A DNA stretch of 64,000 nucleotides from Sulfurimonas sp. HSL-1656. GTDB lineage: Bacteria > Campylobacterota > Campylobacteria > Campylobacterales > Sulfurimonadaceae. Shown here in pieces: positions 25,535 through 34,394 of this stretch (its first letter is position 1; the number at the start of each line of letters is the position of its first letter). The position numbers and the translations under genes were made by a program. The stretch lies in NCBI RefSeq assembly GCF_039645585.1, contig NZ_CP147915.1, forward strand, positions 2,108,001 to 2,172,000. The letters run 5' to 3'. The notes under the pieces were generated by a model that saw nothing but the letters and a program-made list of their open reading frames with translations, did no database searches and was not told the DNA's origin.

Positions 25535-26743
25535 TCAGCCGAGGTACTTGAGCTCCGGTGCGACCAGGTCCTCGAAAGACTCCCGGTCCCGGATCAGGCG
25601 GTCCGCTCCCGCTTCGACCGCGACTTCCGCGGCACGTCCGCGGGTATTGTAGTTGCTGCCCATGCCGAAGCCGTAGGCCCCGGCGCTGTGGACGACGAGT
25701 AGGTCGTTATGCGCCATCGGCGGCAGCGGGTAATCCTTGGCCAGGAAGTCCCCGCTCTCGCAGACGGGACCGACGATATCCGCCGGCGTCTCGTCGCCTT
25801 CATGGGCCGAGGCCGGGGTAATGCGGTGGTAGGCACGGTAGAGGCTCGGGCGGATCAGGTCGTTCATCGCCCCGTCGACCACGACAAAACGCTTCGCGCC
25901 GTTTTGTTTCTCATAGAGTACCCGTGTCAGGAAGTAGCCGGCGTTGGCCGTCATGAAACGGCCCGGTTCGCAGACGACGGTGATGTCCATCCCCGTCAGC
26001 GTGGAGAGGACCGCCTGGGCGTAGTCGTACGGCGTGATCGTTGTTTCATCCTTGTATCGGATACCGAGTCCCCCGCCGACGTCGAAGAACTTCAGCTCGA
26101 TGCCGATAGCCGCCTTGAGGGAGCGCACGAGGTCGGCGACGATCTCGCTCGCTTCGCGGATCGGATCGAGCTCGGTGAGCTGGCTGCCGATATGGAAGTG
26201 GATCCCGACGGGCTCGATCCATTGTGACGCGTTGGCGCGGATATACATCCGCTTGGCCGCATCGATCTCAACACCGAACTTGTTGTCGTGCAGCCCGGTG
26301 GAGATGTAGGGGTGGGTCTTGGGGTCGATGTTGGGGTTGACACGGATACTGATCCGCGCGACCTGCCCCAGCTCCTGTGCGATCATCTCGACGCGCCCCA
26401 GTTCCGCCTCGCTCTCGAGGTTGATGTAGAGGATGTCCCGTTCGATCGCCTCGCGGATCTCGTCGTCACGTTTGCCGACGCCGCTGAAAATCACCTTGTA
26501 TTTGGGCACGCCCGCCATCATCGCACGGCGCACCTCACCGATGGAGACGCAGTCCGCGCCCGCACCGAGGTCGGCGAACTGTTTGACGACGCTGAGGTTC
26601 GAGTTGGCCTTGACGGCGTAGGAGATGAGGGATTTGCGTCCGCGGAACGCCTCTTTGAGCTCCTCGTACTGTGCACGCATCGCATCGAAATCGTACACGT
26701 AGAGCGGTGTACCGTATGTGTCTGCCAGGGCATTGAAGTCCAT
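25535..26743 (-). CDS. lysA: Diaminopimelate decarboxylase
   Basis: LysA makes lysine from meso-diaminopimelate, the last step of lysine synthesis. The 402-residue alanine-racemase-fold PLP enzyme shows the PLP Lys in SYAVKANSN, the GGGLGI phosphate-binding loop, HFHIGSQ and the C-terminal catalytic Cys in GPVCESGD. I chose the ATG at 26743, nine bases after AAGGA; an ATG at 26749 is only three bases from it. It is the first gene of lysA-HAD-pheA-hisC-(FliF/FliG-like). Confidence 0.95.
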   Translation of the reverse strand: MDFNALADTYGTPLYVYDFDAMRAQYEELKEAFRGRKSLISYAVKANSNLSVVKQFADLGAGADCVSIGEVRRAMMAGVPKYKVIFSGVGKRDDEIREAIERDILYINLESEAELGRVEMIAQELGQVARISIRVNPNIDPKTHPYISTGLHDNKFGVEIDAAKRMYIRANASQWIEPVGIHFHIGSQLTELDPIREASEIVADLVRSLKAAIGIELKFFDVGGGLGIRYKDETTITPYDYAQAVLSTLTGMDITVVCEPGRFMTANAGYFLTRVLYEKQNGAKRFVVVDGAMNDLIRPSLYRAYHRITPASAHEGDETPADIVGPVCESGDFLAKDYPLPPMAHNDLLVVHSAGAYGFGMGSNYNTRGRAAEVAVEAGADRLIRDRESFEDLVAPELKYLG

Positions 26744-26814
26744 TGACATGCTTCCTTCTTTCGGGGCCGGGGTGACGCCAGCAGCAGCACCGTGCCCGGG
26801 AAAATTGTTGCGCG

Positions 26815-26820
26815 ATAATA
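26815..26820 (-). promoter_or_regulatory. -10 box of the lysA operon
   Basis: The minus strand reads CCTTTTTCGC followed by TATTAT, in the 100-base gap between lptG and lysA and 72 bases upstream of the lysA start. It matches the promoter pattern shared by several genes here. Confidence 0.45.
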
Positions 26821-26843
26821 GCGAAAAAGGGCTAAAGGGGGCG

Positions 26844-27923
26844 TTAGGAGTGTGCGTCGACGCCGTGCCCGTGGTTGCGGTACCAGAGGATCAGGGCCGC
26901 CGCGAAGAGTGCGAGCACCGGCATCACGATGCCCACTTCGCTGGGGATCGTTTTGTTGTTGGAGAGCTCGGTGAGCATAAAAAGGAACGACCATGTCATC
27001 ATCGTCGCCAAGATCGCGATGAAACTGAACAGCGTGATATTGAGGAAACGGGGGCTGATCGGGACGAAGAAGAAGATCAGGATGATCAGGCTCGGCACGA
27101 AGAGCGGCGTAATGAAAATGCGGTAGAGCGCACTTTTGATCTTGTCGATATTGAGGTTTTCGCTCCCCAGCAGCAGCAGGGCATCGATCGCATCGAGGAT
27201 GGTGTAGTTAACCTTCCCCTCGTAGACCTGGTCGAGGATCTTCGGGCGGAACCCCTCGAGCATCATCAGGTCCTGCAGCTGCGTCACGGTAATCCCTTCC
27301 CCCTCCAGGCTCAGCGTTTCAGGTTTGCGCAGCGAGACGGCGTGGCTCAGGTGCCAGTGTTCATCGGTATAGTAGGCCCCCTCGGCGGAGAGCACCTGCT
27401 GGAGCTGTCCGTTCTCATGGGTGAAGATACGGATGTCTTCGGCCCGTTCCTGCAGCGGGTAGAGCTTCCCGAAATAGACGTAGCGGTCCTTGAAGGTGAA
27501 AAAGAGGTTGGAGGTGGGCTGCAGGTACTGCGCTGAACGGCGGATATTGTTCGCATACTCGTCCGCACGGGCAAAAGAGGTCGCATGCAGGGCGATGTAG
27601 AGCGTCATGATCACGACTGCCACCCCGACGAAGGGCTTGATCACGTCTGTTTTGTTGTAGCCCAGCGCATAGATCGCCACCAGGGCGTTGGAGCGGATCA
27701 GGAAGATCTTCGTTGCGATCATCGCGAAAACCAGGGAGAGCGGCAGCAGCATGTCGACGGCAAAAAAAGTTTTGTAGGTCAGGTAGATGACGATAAGGTT
27801 CGCCGACTGCAGTTTGTCCGCACTCTCCATATAATCAAAGCCGACCATGAAAAAGACGAGGGCGAAGAGGATGACGGCGATGTATTTGAGATAATGGTAG
27901 GCAATATAGCGGAACATCAACAT
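26844..27923 (-). CDS. lptG: LPS export permease, LptG/LptF (YjgP/YjgQ) family
   Basis: LptF and LptG form the membrane part of the ABC transporter that lifts lipopolysaccharide from the inner membrane. The 359-residue protein has the family layout: membrane helices at about 8-35, 55-80 and 98-118, a periplasmic beta-jellyroll domain (about 120-260), and three more helices (about 268-355). The ATG at 27923 follows AAGG with seven bases spacing. The family has two members, F and G, and I assign G by the Campylobacter gene position only. Pth lies 23 bases upstream. Confidence 0.85.
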   Translation of the reverse strand: MLMFRYIAYHYLKYIAVILFALVFFMVGFDYMESADKLQSANLIVIYLTYKTFFAVDMLLPLSLVFAMIATKIFLIRSNALVAIYALGYNKTDVIKPFVGVAVVIMTLYIALHATSFARADEYANNIRRSAQYLQPTSNLFFTFKDRYVYFGKLYPLQERAEDIRIFTHENGQLQQVLSAEGAYYTDEHWHLSHAVSLRKPETLSLEGEGITVTQLQDLMMLEGFRPKILDQVYEGKVNYTILDAIDALLLLGSENLNIDKIKSALYRIFITPLFVPSLIILIFFFVPISPRFLNITLFSFIAILATMMTWSFLFMLTELSNNKTIPSEVGIVMPVLALFAAALILWYRNHGHGVDAHS

Positions 27924-27946
27924 CGCAGGCCCTTGAAAAATATCGG

Positions 27947-28504
27947 TTATTGTAACGGAGTTTTTTTGACGGTGTACTTAGAGGCGACCTCGTCCATGCT
28001 CATCCGCATCAACGCCTCGACCGCGTCCGCAGCCCGGTCGATCCAGGCGGGAAGATGTTCACGTTCTGCCGGGGTAAAGGCGCTCAGCACATAATCCGCC
28101 ACCCGGTTTCGGTCCTCCGGATGGCCTATACCCATCCGCACACGGATATAATCGGGGGAGATCGCCGTATCGGTTGATTTAAGGCCGTTATGCCCCCCAT
28201 GGCCGCCCCCGCGCTTGAAACGCAGCGTTCCAAACGGCAGATCAAGATCGTCGTGGATCACGATAACCTCATCGATCTTGTAAAAACGTTTGACATTGGC
28301 GATGGAACGGCCCGAAAGGTTCATAAAGGTGAGCGGTTTGAGGAAAAAATGGGTGGAAAATTTATAGAGGTCGCCTTCAAAAACGGCTTTTTTGACGGCA
28401 TCGCACTGATGGCGCTGCAAGAGCGCCTCAATGACCATGAACCCGACGTTGTGCCGGGTCTTCTCATACGCCGAACCCGGATTACCCAGTCCGACGATCA
28501 GCAA
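27947..28504 (-). CDS. pth: Peptidyl-tRNA hydrolase
   Basis: Pth frees tRNA from peptidyl-tRNA that drops off ribosomes. The 185-residue enzyme shows the catalytic His in TRHNVGFMV, the FMNLSGRS loop with its active Asn, VIHDDLDLPFG and GGGHGGHNGLKS, all diagnostic. It follows rplY by two bases, a pairing conserved widely in bacteria. Confidence 0.97.
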   Translation of the reverse strand: MLIVGLGNPGSAYEKTRHNVGFMVIEALLQRHQCDAVKKAVFEGDLYKFSTHFFLKPLTFMNLSGRSIANVKRFYKIDEVIVIHDDLDLPFGTLRFKRGGGHGGHNGLKSTDTAISPDYIRVRMGIGHPEDRNRVADYVLSAFTPAEREHLPAWIDRAADAVEALMRMSMDEVASKYTVKKTPLQ

Positions 28505-28506
28505 AA

Positions 28507-29043
28507 TTACTTCGCTTTGATGATGGAGAGAACGGAAACGCGGTCAGCGTCGGTGAATGTAAACGCTTCGGATTTCTCCAGGTCGCGGATCAGTACGGAG
28601 TCACCGAGGTCGAGCGGAGCGACGTTAACAGTGATTGCATCCGGGATCTGATCGATCGCACCTTTGACGCGCAGACGCTTCTTCGCGACATACAGCATAC
28701 CTTTGTTCTTCAGACCGACCGGAGAACCTTCCGTTTTGACCGGAACGTTGTAGTGGGTAACGACACCCGGCTGCGCGACCATCAGGTCAACGTGCAGCAG
28801 GTTACCAGACACCGGATGAGACTCGTACGCCTGAACAACAACGTTCATCTCCTGGCCACCGACTTTTACCGGGAACGCCAGGGTGTCTTTGTTGCGAACT
28901 GTACGGATGAACTCATTCATCTTGAAAGCGGCGTGAACGTTTTCAAGCCCCTTTCCGTAGATGTTGGCAATCAGATAACCATCGCGGCGACACGCTTTTG
29001 TAGCGCTTTTACCGGTACTCTCTCTAACAATACCTTCCAACAT
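28507..29043 (-). CDS. rplY: 50S ribosomal protein L25/Ctc
   Basis: This 178-residue protein belongs to the long (TL5/Ctc) form of L25, which binds 5S rRNA. The N-terminal 5S-binding domain is about residues 1-92. The C-terminal Ctc domain runs from about 93, with the block PVGLKNKGMLYVAKKRLRV. The start has AAGGA upstream. An AT-rich gap at 29044-29113 carries a -10-like TATTAT on the minus strand. It leads the rplY-pth-lptG group. Confidence 0.95.
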   Translation of the reverse strand: MLEGIVRESTGKSATKACRRDGYLIANIYGKGLENVHAAFKMNEFIRTVRNKDTLAFPVKVGGQEMNVVVQAYESHPVSGNLLHVDLMVAQPGVVTHYNVPVKTEGSPVGLKNKGMLYVAKKRLRVKGAIDQIPDAITVNVAPLDLGDSVLIRDLEKSEAFTFTDADRVSVLSIIKAK

Positions 29044-29113
29044 AGGTGTGTCCTTGTAATAAAATAGGACGGCATAATACTTAAATGTACTTTAAAAACA
29101 GCTAAAGCTGATG

Positions 29114-30334
29114 CTACTCGCCTTTGAGCTGGAAGATCTCGTCTTCGCTGAACTGCGGTTTATCGCCATCTTCGGTACTGCGCTGCTGCGTACTGCCGTC
29201 TTTGGCGGTCACGCGGCTGGTGAAGCCCTCCATGCGGAGCTTGAGGTCTGCCGGCGAGGTCGCATATTTGAACGCCTGCTCCGTCGAGATCCGCTTGGCA
29301 TGCCAGAGGTCCAGGATCCCCTGGTCGAAACTCTGCGAACCGTAGATATCTTTCCCCTCTTCGATGGCGTCCCGGATCTCGCTGTCGCGGTCTTCCATGA
29401 TAAGCTGGGCGATATAGGGCGTATTGACGAGGATCTCCAGTGCCGCCGTCCGTTTGCCGTCCAGGGTCGGGATAAGACGCTGGGAAACAACCCCCTGCAA
29501 AACGGCCGCCAGGGTCATACGGACCCGGTTCTGCTCCCCGGTCGGGAAGATGGAGATGACACGGTTGATCGTCTCCTTCGCATCCAGGGTGTGCAGGGTG
29601 GAGAAGACGAGGTGCCCCGAGTCGGCCGCGTGCAGCGCCGTCTCGACCGTCTCGATATCCCGCATCTCCCCGACGAGGATGATATCCGGGTCTTCACGCA
29701 GAACGGCGCGCAAAGCGTTGGCGAAGCTCTTCGTATCCTGCCCGACGCTGCGCTGGTTGACGATACATTTACGGTCCTTGTGGACGAATTCGATCGGGTC
29801 CTCGATCGTGACGATGTGCTTGCGCTGCGACCAGTTGATCTCGTTGATGATCGCCGCGAGTGTCGTCGATTTCCCCGAACCGGTGACCCCGGTCACGAGG
29901 ACCAGCCCCCGCTCGGTACTGGCGAACCGGTGAACGACCTTCGGCAGGCCGAGATCATCGATGGAGACGATCTTGACGGGAATGACACGGAAAACTGCGG
30001 AGACCCCGTCCATCTGGAAAAAGATGTTGACACGGAAACGGGTATTCTCGTCGAAAGAGTAGACGAGGTCAAGCTCTTTTTGCCGGACGAACTCTGCGAA
30101 ACGGGTCCGCAGCAGCTCCTTGGCGAAGGTGAGCGCCTCCTCTTTTTTAAAGATCTCGCCGCTCAGCGGCGTAATATCGCCGTTGATACGGGCACGTACG
30201 ACGGAGTTTGCCTTGAGGTGGAGGTCAGACCCCCCGGCATCCATCATGCGTTTCAGGTAACCGCGGACACGCCGGAGCGTTTCAAAGGTCAGGTTCTCAA
30301 TATTGATTTCGGTATCGACTTGATTTGTACTCAT
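29114..30334 (-). CDS. pilT: PilT-family retraction ATPase
   Basis: PilT powers type IV pilus retraction. The 406-residue protein shows an N-terminal PAS-like domain with GGSDLHLKANS, Walker A GVTGSGKSTT, the Asp box IEDPIEFVH, Walker B DPDIILVGEMRD and the His box GHLVFSTLHT. The AIRNLIRE-type C-terminal motif of classical PilT is replaced by something like EEGKDIYGSQSFDQ; C-terminal LW-containing helices are kept. It lacks the tetracysteine of GspE. Transaldolase is four bases upstream. No other type IV pilus gene is in the window apart from an orphan pseudopilin at 51 kb. Confidence 0.88.
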   Translation of the reverse strand: MSTNQVDTEINIENLTFETLRRVRGYLKRMMDAGGSDLHLKANSVVRARINGDITPLSGEIFKKEEALTFAKELLRTRFAEFVRQKELDLVYSFDENTRFRVNIFFQMDGVSAVFRVIPVKIVSIDDLGLPKVVHRFASTERGLVLVTGVTGSGKSTTLAAIINEINWSQRKHIVTIEDPIEFVHKDRKCIVNQRSVGQDTKSFANALRAVLREDPDIILVGEMRDIETVETALHAADSGHLVFSTLHTLDAKETINRVISIFPTGEQNRVRMTLAAVLQGVVSQRLIPTLDGKRTAALEILVNTPYIAQLIMEDRDSEIRDAIEEGKDIYGSQSFDQGILDLWHAKRISTEQAFKYATSPADLKLRMEGFTSRVTAKDGSTQQRSTEDGDKPQFSEDEIFQLKGE

Positions 30335-30337
30335 AAA

Positions 30338-31321
30338 TTACTCCAATTCCGCCAGGATTTCGGCAAATGCCGTTTTAAATGCTTCGAGCCCTTCGGCCAT
30401 CAGCTGGGCGTAAACCGCCTCGATATCGACGCCCGCTTCGGCGACGGCGTCGAAATGTTTCTCGATCCGTTCCGCGTCAAACGGCAGCTTCGCCTCGGTG
30501 TCGCCGTGCGCCACGAAAGCCTCAATCGTCTCGATCGGTGCCGTGTTGACACTGTGCGCCGCCAGCAGGGCATCGACATAGTAGGAGGGGCGCAATCCGC
30601 CCCCCTTGACGCCGGTCGATGCAAACAGTGCGCGGCAGCGGGGCACTTCCAGCGACTCGACCGCCTCGTAAATGGCCGCGGCGTTGTAGACGCCCGCCAG
30701 GGCCGGCTGTACTCCTTTGGCTTCGAGCGTCGCGTCGATGGCACGGTCCAGGCGGCTGACGAAGATGCTGATCACCGTGTCGACCTGCGCCGAGCCTTTC
30801 TCCAGTCCCCTGGCAAAGGAGTTGGCACAGGCCAGCGCCTGCGCCTTGGAGAAGATCAGCGTCGCGTTGACGGGGATCCCCTCGCTGACCAGCATCTCCA
30901 TCGCCACATAGCCTGCATCGGTAGCCGGAACTTTGATCATCACGTTGGGGCGTCCGATCTCACGGAAGAGGCGGCGTCCCTCCTCGATCGTTCCGACGGC
31001 ATCGTCGCAGAGATAGGGGTCGACTTCGATGCTCACATAGCCGTCGTCGCTCTGATCGAACAGCGGCCGCAGGGCATCCGCAGCCTTCTGGATATCCGTG
31101 ATCGCCAAGGCTTCGTATTTGGCTTTTGGGGTGTGGTTCTGCAGTGTCTCCAGCTGCATCTGGTAGGCCGGTGAGGTCAAAATGGCATTTTTGAAAATAG
31201 CAGGGTTGGACGTCGCCCCGTTGACAACGCCCCGCTCGACGAGGCGTTTCAGGCCCGTATCGATGAAATCGCGTTCGATGAAATCGGCCCAGAGGGAAAA
31301 CTGTATTTGCGGAATGTACAT
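30338..31321 (-). CDS. tal: Transaldolase
   Basis: Transaldolase shuttles three-carbon units in the pentose phosphate pathway. The 327-residue alpha/beta-barrel protein shows WADFIERDFIDTG, the TSNPAIF motif near the N-terminus and the Schiff-base Lys in NVMIKVPATDAG. I chose the ATG at 31321, preceded by AAGAGAG; the open frame extends upstream to 31372 without conserved residues. It is followed immediately by pilT, an arrangement I cannot explain functionally. Confidence 0.93.
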   Translation of the reverse strand: MYIPQIQFSLWADFIERDFIDTGLKRLVERGVVNGATSNPAIFKNAILTSPAYQMQLETLQNHTPKAKYEALAITDIQKAADALRPLFDQSDDGYVSIEVDPYLCDDAVGTIEEGRRLFREIGRPNVMIKVPATDAGYVAMEMLVSEGIPVNATLIFSKAQALACANSFARGLEKGSAQVDTVISIFVSRLDRAIDATLEAKGVQPALAGVYNAAAIYEAVESLEVPRCRALFASTGVKGGGLRPSYYVDALLAAHSVNTAPIETIEAFVAHGDTEAKLPFDAERIEKHFDAVAEAGVDIEAVYAQLMAEGLEAFKTAFAEILAELE

Positions 31322-31391
31322 CGGCTCTCTTCTACGTTGATATCGTGTAACGATTATAACCGATTGCGACACCGGTGTCTATAAAAGCATG

Positions 31392-33206
31392 TTAATAATA
31401 GTGTACGAATGTAGCGCTGAAACTGCGCTGGGGACCGTCGGTTTTGTCCGTGTATTCAAAGGAGAGCTTCAGGGCGTTGTTCTGTGAAAGTCGGCTCGTA
31501 TGCTTTACCTTTCCCGTCCACTGGCGCATCCCGTCGGCATAAAAGCGGTAGCCGCCCTCCCCGGCCAGTTTGGCACCGCCGCCCGTTTCAAAAAGCACCC
31601 CTGCCGTCGTGTTCAATGCGCCGTACCCTTTGTCCGTGATGAAAATTTCCGGCTCCGCCAGGAGATACCCGTACCCCCAGGTGCCCCCGGCGGCAAACCC
31701 CGCACCGACCGTTGTACCGAATACCGCATCACGGCTCAGAAACGACTGGTCCCACCCTGCGCGCATCCGCCAGGAGAAGGGGCTGAAAAAGGCGCTTTGC
31801 GGGGCAATCGACGTAATAGAGACGATCGTCGCCTTTTCCACGGCGGCACCGTCACGGTCATAACGTGCTTCAAGGTCCAGGAACTCGATCTGCGTTCCGG
31901 GCATGAACCCGACGTCACTGTCGCTAAGATCGTGATAGGCCGGGCGGATGCCGATGCGCTGGTAAGGGGTGCCGTCACGCCATCCCGTTGCGGCGAGCGC
32001 CCGCGTCGCGCGGTGCCCCTCATCGGGGTTTCGCGGGCGTGTCACGGGCAGTGTCTCCCCCTTCCCGAGGGCCGCCCGTGCGGAAAGGATGGCGTGAAAG
32101 CGCTCCGAATAGGCGGCCTTGTCGACCGCTCCCTTCATCAGGCGGTACTCGGCAAGCTCCGACGCCGCCTCGAGGGTATAGCGCTTCATCTGCGGATCGC
32201 GCCCATTATCGTTCAGAACGGCTATGGGGTTGAGCAGCCCGTCGGCCAGGGCCATGGCTTCCGTTTCGCCGCGGCCGTCCAGCACCCTCTCATAGGCGAG
32301 CAGCAGCGTCCGCTTCGACGGACGGTAGTGCTTGGCATGCACCAGCCCCTCTTCCTCGGTCGCATGCACGGTCTCCATCGGGATGATGTGGTAGGCGAAA
32401 TGGCCCCGGACATCCACGTCCGGCCGGGCGATCTCCATGAGCCAAAGCATATTGTACGAACAGTTCTCGTCGAAGAAGTAGTACCAGTTGTACACCCCTT
32501 TGAGTTCCCAGATATGGCGGATCATCGCCATCACCTCGTCGTGGTCCAGGTCCAGGTCGTACTCCCAGACGTCGCGCTGTTCCGTATCGCGGTACTCCTT
32601 GAGTTTCTCATAATAGGGCAGCAGGGAGTAAAAGCCAGGATAGCCGCCGAAAAGCCCTTTGATCGCGAATACAACGCCGTTCTCTTTGTCCGGGTCCGCC
32701 CCGGCGGCGTAATTGACGGCATAGGAGAGCATCTTCGATTCATACGAGGAGTCGATGCGCAGGAAGGTGTGGCCGAACATGGAGGCCGGGGAGTTGATGT
32801 GCGCCGCAGAGAAGACCAGCGTCACCGACTGCGGGTCCATCTTCCGCACCAGCGTTTCGTAGGCGGTGCACTGCAGCTCCGGCAGACCTTCGTGCCCCAG
32901 GGTCTTTTGCAACCAGGTGCGGCGGGCGGGGAAGCGGCACCCCGTCGCGTTGTCGTCAAAACGGGTCTCCCCGTAGAGCGCCGTGATCGTCGCATTGAGT
33001 TCGGACGCTGCGTTTTCCCTGCCGTCCGGTGCAAGGAAGAATGCCGGGTCGTCGACTTCGCTGAGGTCACCTGGCATATGCAGCAGGAGATGCCAGTATC
33101 GGCTCTCTGCCAGCGCCATATCTGCCGCCTTATCCAGGGCGTTTTCCACTACGTTTGCCTGCACGACAGACGCCAATATCATCAGCATAATGAGGAAACG
33201 GTACAA
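31392..33206 (-). CDS. Secreted DUF4105 (Lnb-N-terminal-domain) protein
   Basis: This 604-residue protein has a Sec signal peptide (cleavage after about VVQA). The DUF4105 region (about 125-300) has the signatures INSPASMFGHTFLRID and FFDENCSYNMLWL. DUF4105 is thought to adopt a permuted NlpC/P60-like fold; the His of GHTFLRI and the Cys of ENCSYNML would be its catalytic pair. The last 200 residues contain alternating aromatic strands ending in a terminal YY, consistent with an outer-membrane beta barrel. The DUF3015 gene lies 62 bases upstream, and these two families often sit together. Substrate unknown. Confidence 0.82.
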   Translation of the reverse strand: MYRFLIMLMILASVVQANVVENALDKAADMALAESRYWHLLLHMPGDLSEVDDPAFFLAPDGRENAASELNATITALYGETRFDDNATGCRFPARRTWLQKTLGHEGLPELQCTAYETLVRKMDPQSVTLVFSAAHINSPASMFGHTFLRIDSSYESKMLSYAVNYAAGADPDKENGVVFAIKGLFGGYPGFYSLLPYYEKLKEYRDTEQRDVWEYDLDLDHDEVMAMIRHIWELKGVYNWYYFFDENCSYNMLWLMEIARPDVDVRGHFAYHIIPMETVHATEEEGLVHAKHYRPSKRTLLLAYERVLDGRGETEAMALADGLLNPIAVLNDNGRDPQMKRYTLEAASELAEYRLMKGAVDKAAYSERFHAILSARAALGKGETLPVTRPRNPDEGHRATRALAATGWRDGTPYQRIGIRPAYHDLSDSDVGFMPGTQIEFLDLEARYDRDGAAVEKATIVSITSIAPQSAFFSPFSWRMRAGWDQSFLSRDAVFGTTVGAGFAAGGTWGYGYLLAEPEIFITDKGYGALNTTAGVLFETGGGAKLAGEGGYRFYADGMRQWTGKVKHTSRLSQNNALKLSFEYTDKTDGPQRSFSATFVHYY

Positions 33207-33237
33207 GAAAAAACCCTTTGGGGGAAGATGGAAGGAT

Positions 33238-33255
33238 GGGCCGGGAACCCGGCCC
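33238..33255 (-). terminator. Perfect GC hairpin between DUF3015 and DUF4105 genes
   Basis: GGGCCGGG-AA-CCCGGCCC forms an eight-base-pair stem with a two-base loop centre, 13 bases past the DUF3015 stop codon. On the minus strand no T-run follows, so it may be a partial terminator or mRNA-stabilising element that lowers expression of the downstream gene. Confidence 0.45.
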
Positions 33256-33268
33256 GTAAAAAGTAGGG

Positions 33269-33715
33269 TCAGCCCTCGACGGTTGCGATGTTGTCGAGAA
33301 CGTCAGCCATCTTGACGTCGCCGGACGTGTAGATGCTGTTGTAGTTTTGCTGCAGGGAAGCCGCGAAAGCCGCTTTGTCTTCGACGTTGAGCAGTTCCGC
33401 AAGCGTATCGACGGATTCACCGCCGCCGATTGCAACCTCTTTCGCAATCTGATCCATGTTGGACGCGACGAATTCGGCAGCACGGTCGTTCATGACCAGC
33501 GGCATGCGCTTACAGCCGGACGTTCCGGAGGTGATACCGAACGTCTGGTTTGCAGAGGTACCGTTGGTTGTCGCCTGCAGTGCGAGCATAATCGCGGAGC
33601 TGTCATCTTTGATGATCATCGCACCGAGACCGCAGCCCGTCTGGCTGTTAACACCGGCGAAAGCCGCCGAACTGAGCGCCGCAACTGCAGCAAGACTTAC
33701 AAGTACTTTTTTCAT
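33269..33715 (-). CDS. Secreted DUF3015 protein
   Basis: This is a 148-residue protein with a clear Sec signal peptide (MKKVLVSLAAVAALSSAAFA). The DUF3015 core follows, starting with TGCGLGAMI and including GITSGTSGC and the FVASNMDQIAKEVAIGGGES region. Two Cys could form a disulfide. Family function is unknown, but the protein should be periplasmic. The ATG has AAGGAG upstream and a TATACT box at 33746-33751. Its pairing with the DUF4105 gene suggests a shared envelope role. Confidence 0.87.
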   Translation of the reverse strand: MKKVLVSLAAVAALSSAAFAGVNSQTGCGLGAMIIKDDSSAIMLALQATTNGTSANQTFGITSGTSGCKRMPLVMNDRAAEFVASNMDQIAKEVAIGGGESVDTLAELLNVEDKAAFAASLQQNYNSIYTSGDVKMADVLDNIATVEG

Positions 33716-33745
33716 TGTGACTCCTTCATCGTTTGATGATGGTTC

Positions 33746-33751
33746 AGTATA
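33746..33751 (-). promoter_or_regulatory. -10 box of the DUF3015-DUF4105 pair
   Basis: The minus strand reads TATACT 31 bases upstream of the DUF3015 ATG, in the 95-base gap after the SYLF gene, with AAGGAG between it and the start codon. Confidence 0.4.
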
Positions 33752-33810
33752 GGAATTGTTTCCTTAAAGCGGTCTAATAAAGCACCCTATTTCACCGTTG
33801 CGGGCAGCGG

Positions 33811-34383
33811 CTATTCGTTGAGCTCTTCGTCCTGCCAGTACTTCGTCCCCTGGATCGTCGCCTGCAGCGCCAGGCCGGTCTTGGTTAACTGGTAGAGACG
33901 GATACCCGGGGCGACGGTCACCGCCCCGCCGAAGGCAGCCCCTTTGTCGTCCGCTTTGGCGGCGGCATCCGCCTGGGCGTTTGCCTCCCACCCCTTGTTG
34001 ATGAAATCCTCATAGACCTTCTTGTTCTCGAAAAGGAAGACCCCGCGGAAATCCTTGATGCCTAGCCCAAGCCCGACACCCACGGTCCCCATATTCATAT
34101 AGGTATCTTTGCCTGTTTTATTGTCGTGCGCCACCCCGGAACCGCCGCCGGCGGAGACAAGGATGACGTTGACCCCGATATTGCTGAACACCGCGTAGCC
34201 GTACGCTTTCTTGATAATCGCCTTTGCCTCGGGCGCCTCTTTATAAAGCATCGCCAGCGTTTCCGCTTTCATCTTCTGTACTTCCAGGCGCTTCTCGTCC
34301 GCCGTCTTCCCGCTCCAGAAGCCCGAAAGCAGTATGACGCCCAGCAGTGCCGCAACGGCCGCCCTGATCGTTTGCAGTTTCAT
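33811..34383 (-). CDS. SYLF-domain (Ysc84-type) lipid-binding protein
   Basis: This 190-residue protein starts with a signal/anchor segment (KLQTIRAAVAALLGVILLSG). The SYLF domain follows, with KAYGYAVFSNIGVNVILVSAGGG, MGTVGVGLGLGIKDFRGVFLF and GAAFGGAVTVAPGIRLYQL (each shown in part). SYLF proteins bind phosphoinositides or other lipids in eukaryotes; bacterial members are periplasmic with unclear roles. I chose the ATG at 34383, five bases after AAGGAG; an in-frame GTG lies at 34389. It follows aat by 11 bases. Confidence 0.86.
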   Translation of the reverse strand: MKLQTIRAAVAALLGVILLSGFWSGKTADEKRLEVQKMKAETLAMLYKEAPEAKAIIKKAYGYAVFSNIGVNVILVSAGGGSGVAHDNKTGKDTYMNMGTVGVGLGLGIKDFRGVFLFENKKVYEDFINKGWEANAQADAAAKADDKGAAFGGAVTVAPGIRLYQLTKTGLALQATIQGTKYWQDEELNE

Positions 34384-34394
34384 GCCCACTCCTT

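Noticed and set aside
29111-31174. A 687-residue plus-strand frame opposite pilT and tal
   Set aside because: Both opposite-strand genes have diagnostic motifs. The frame is an antisense shadow with no start signal.
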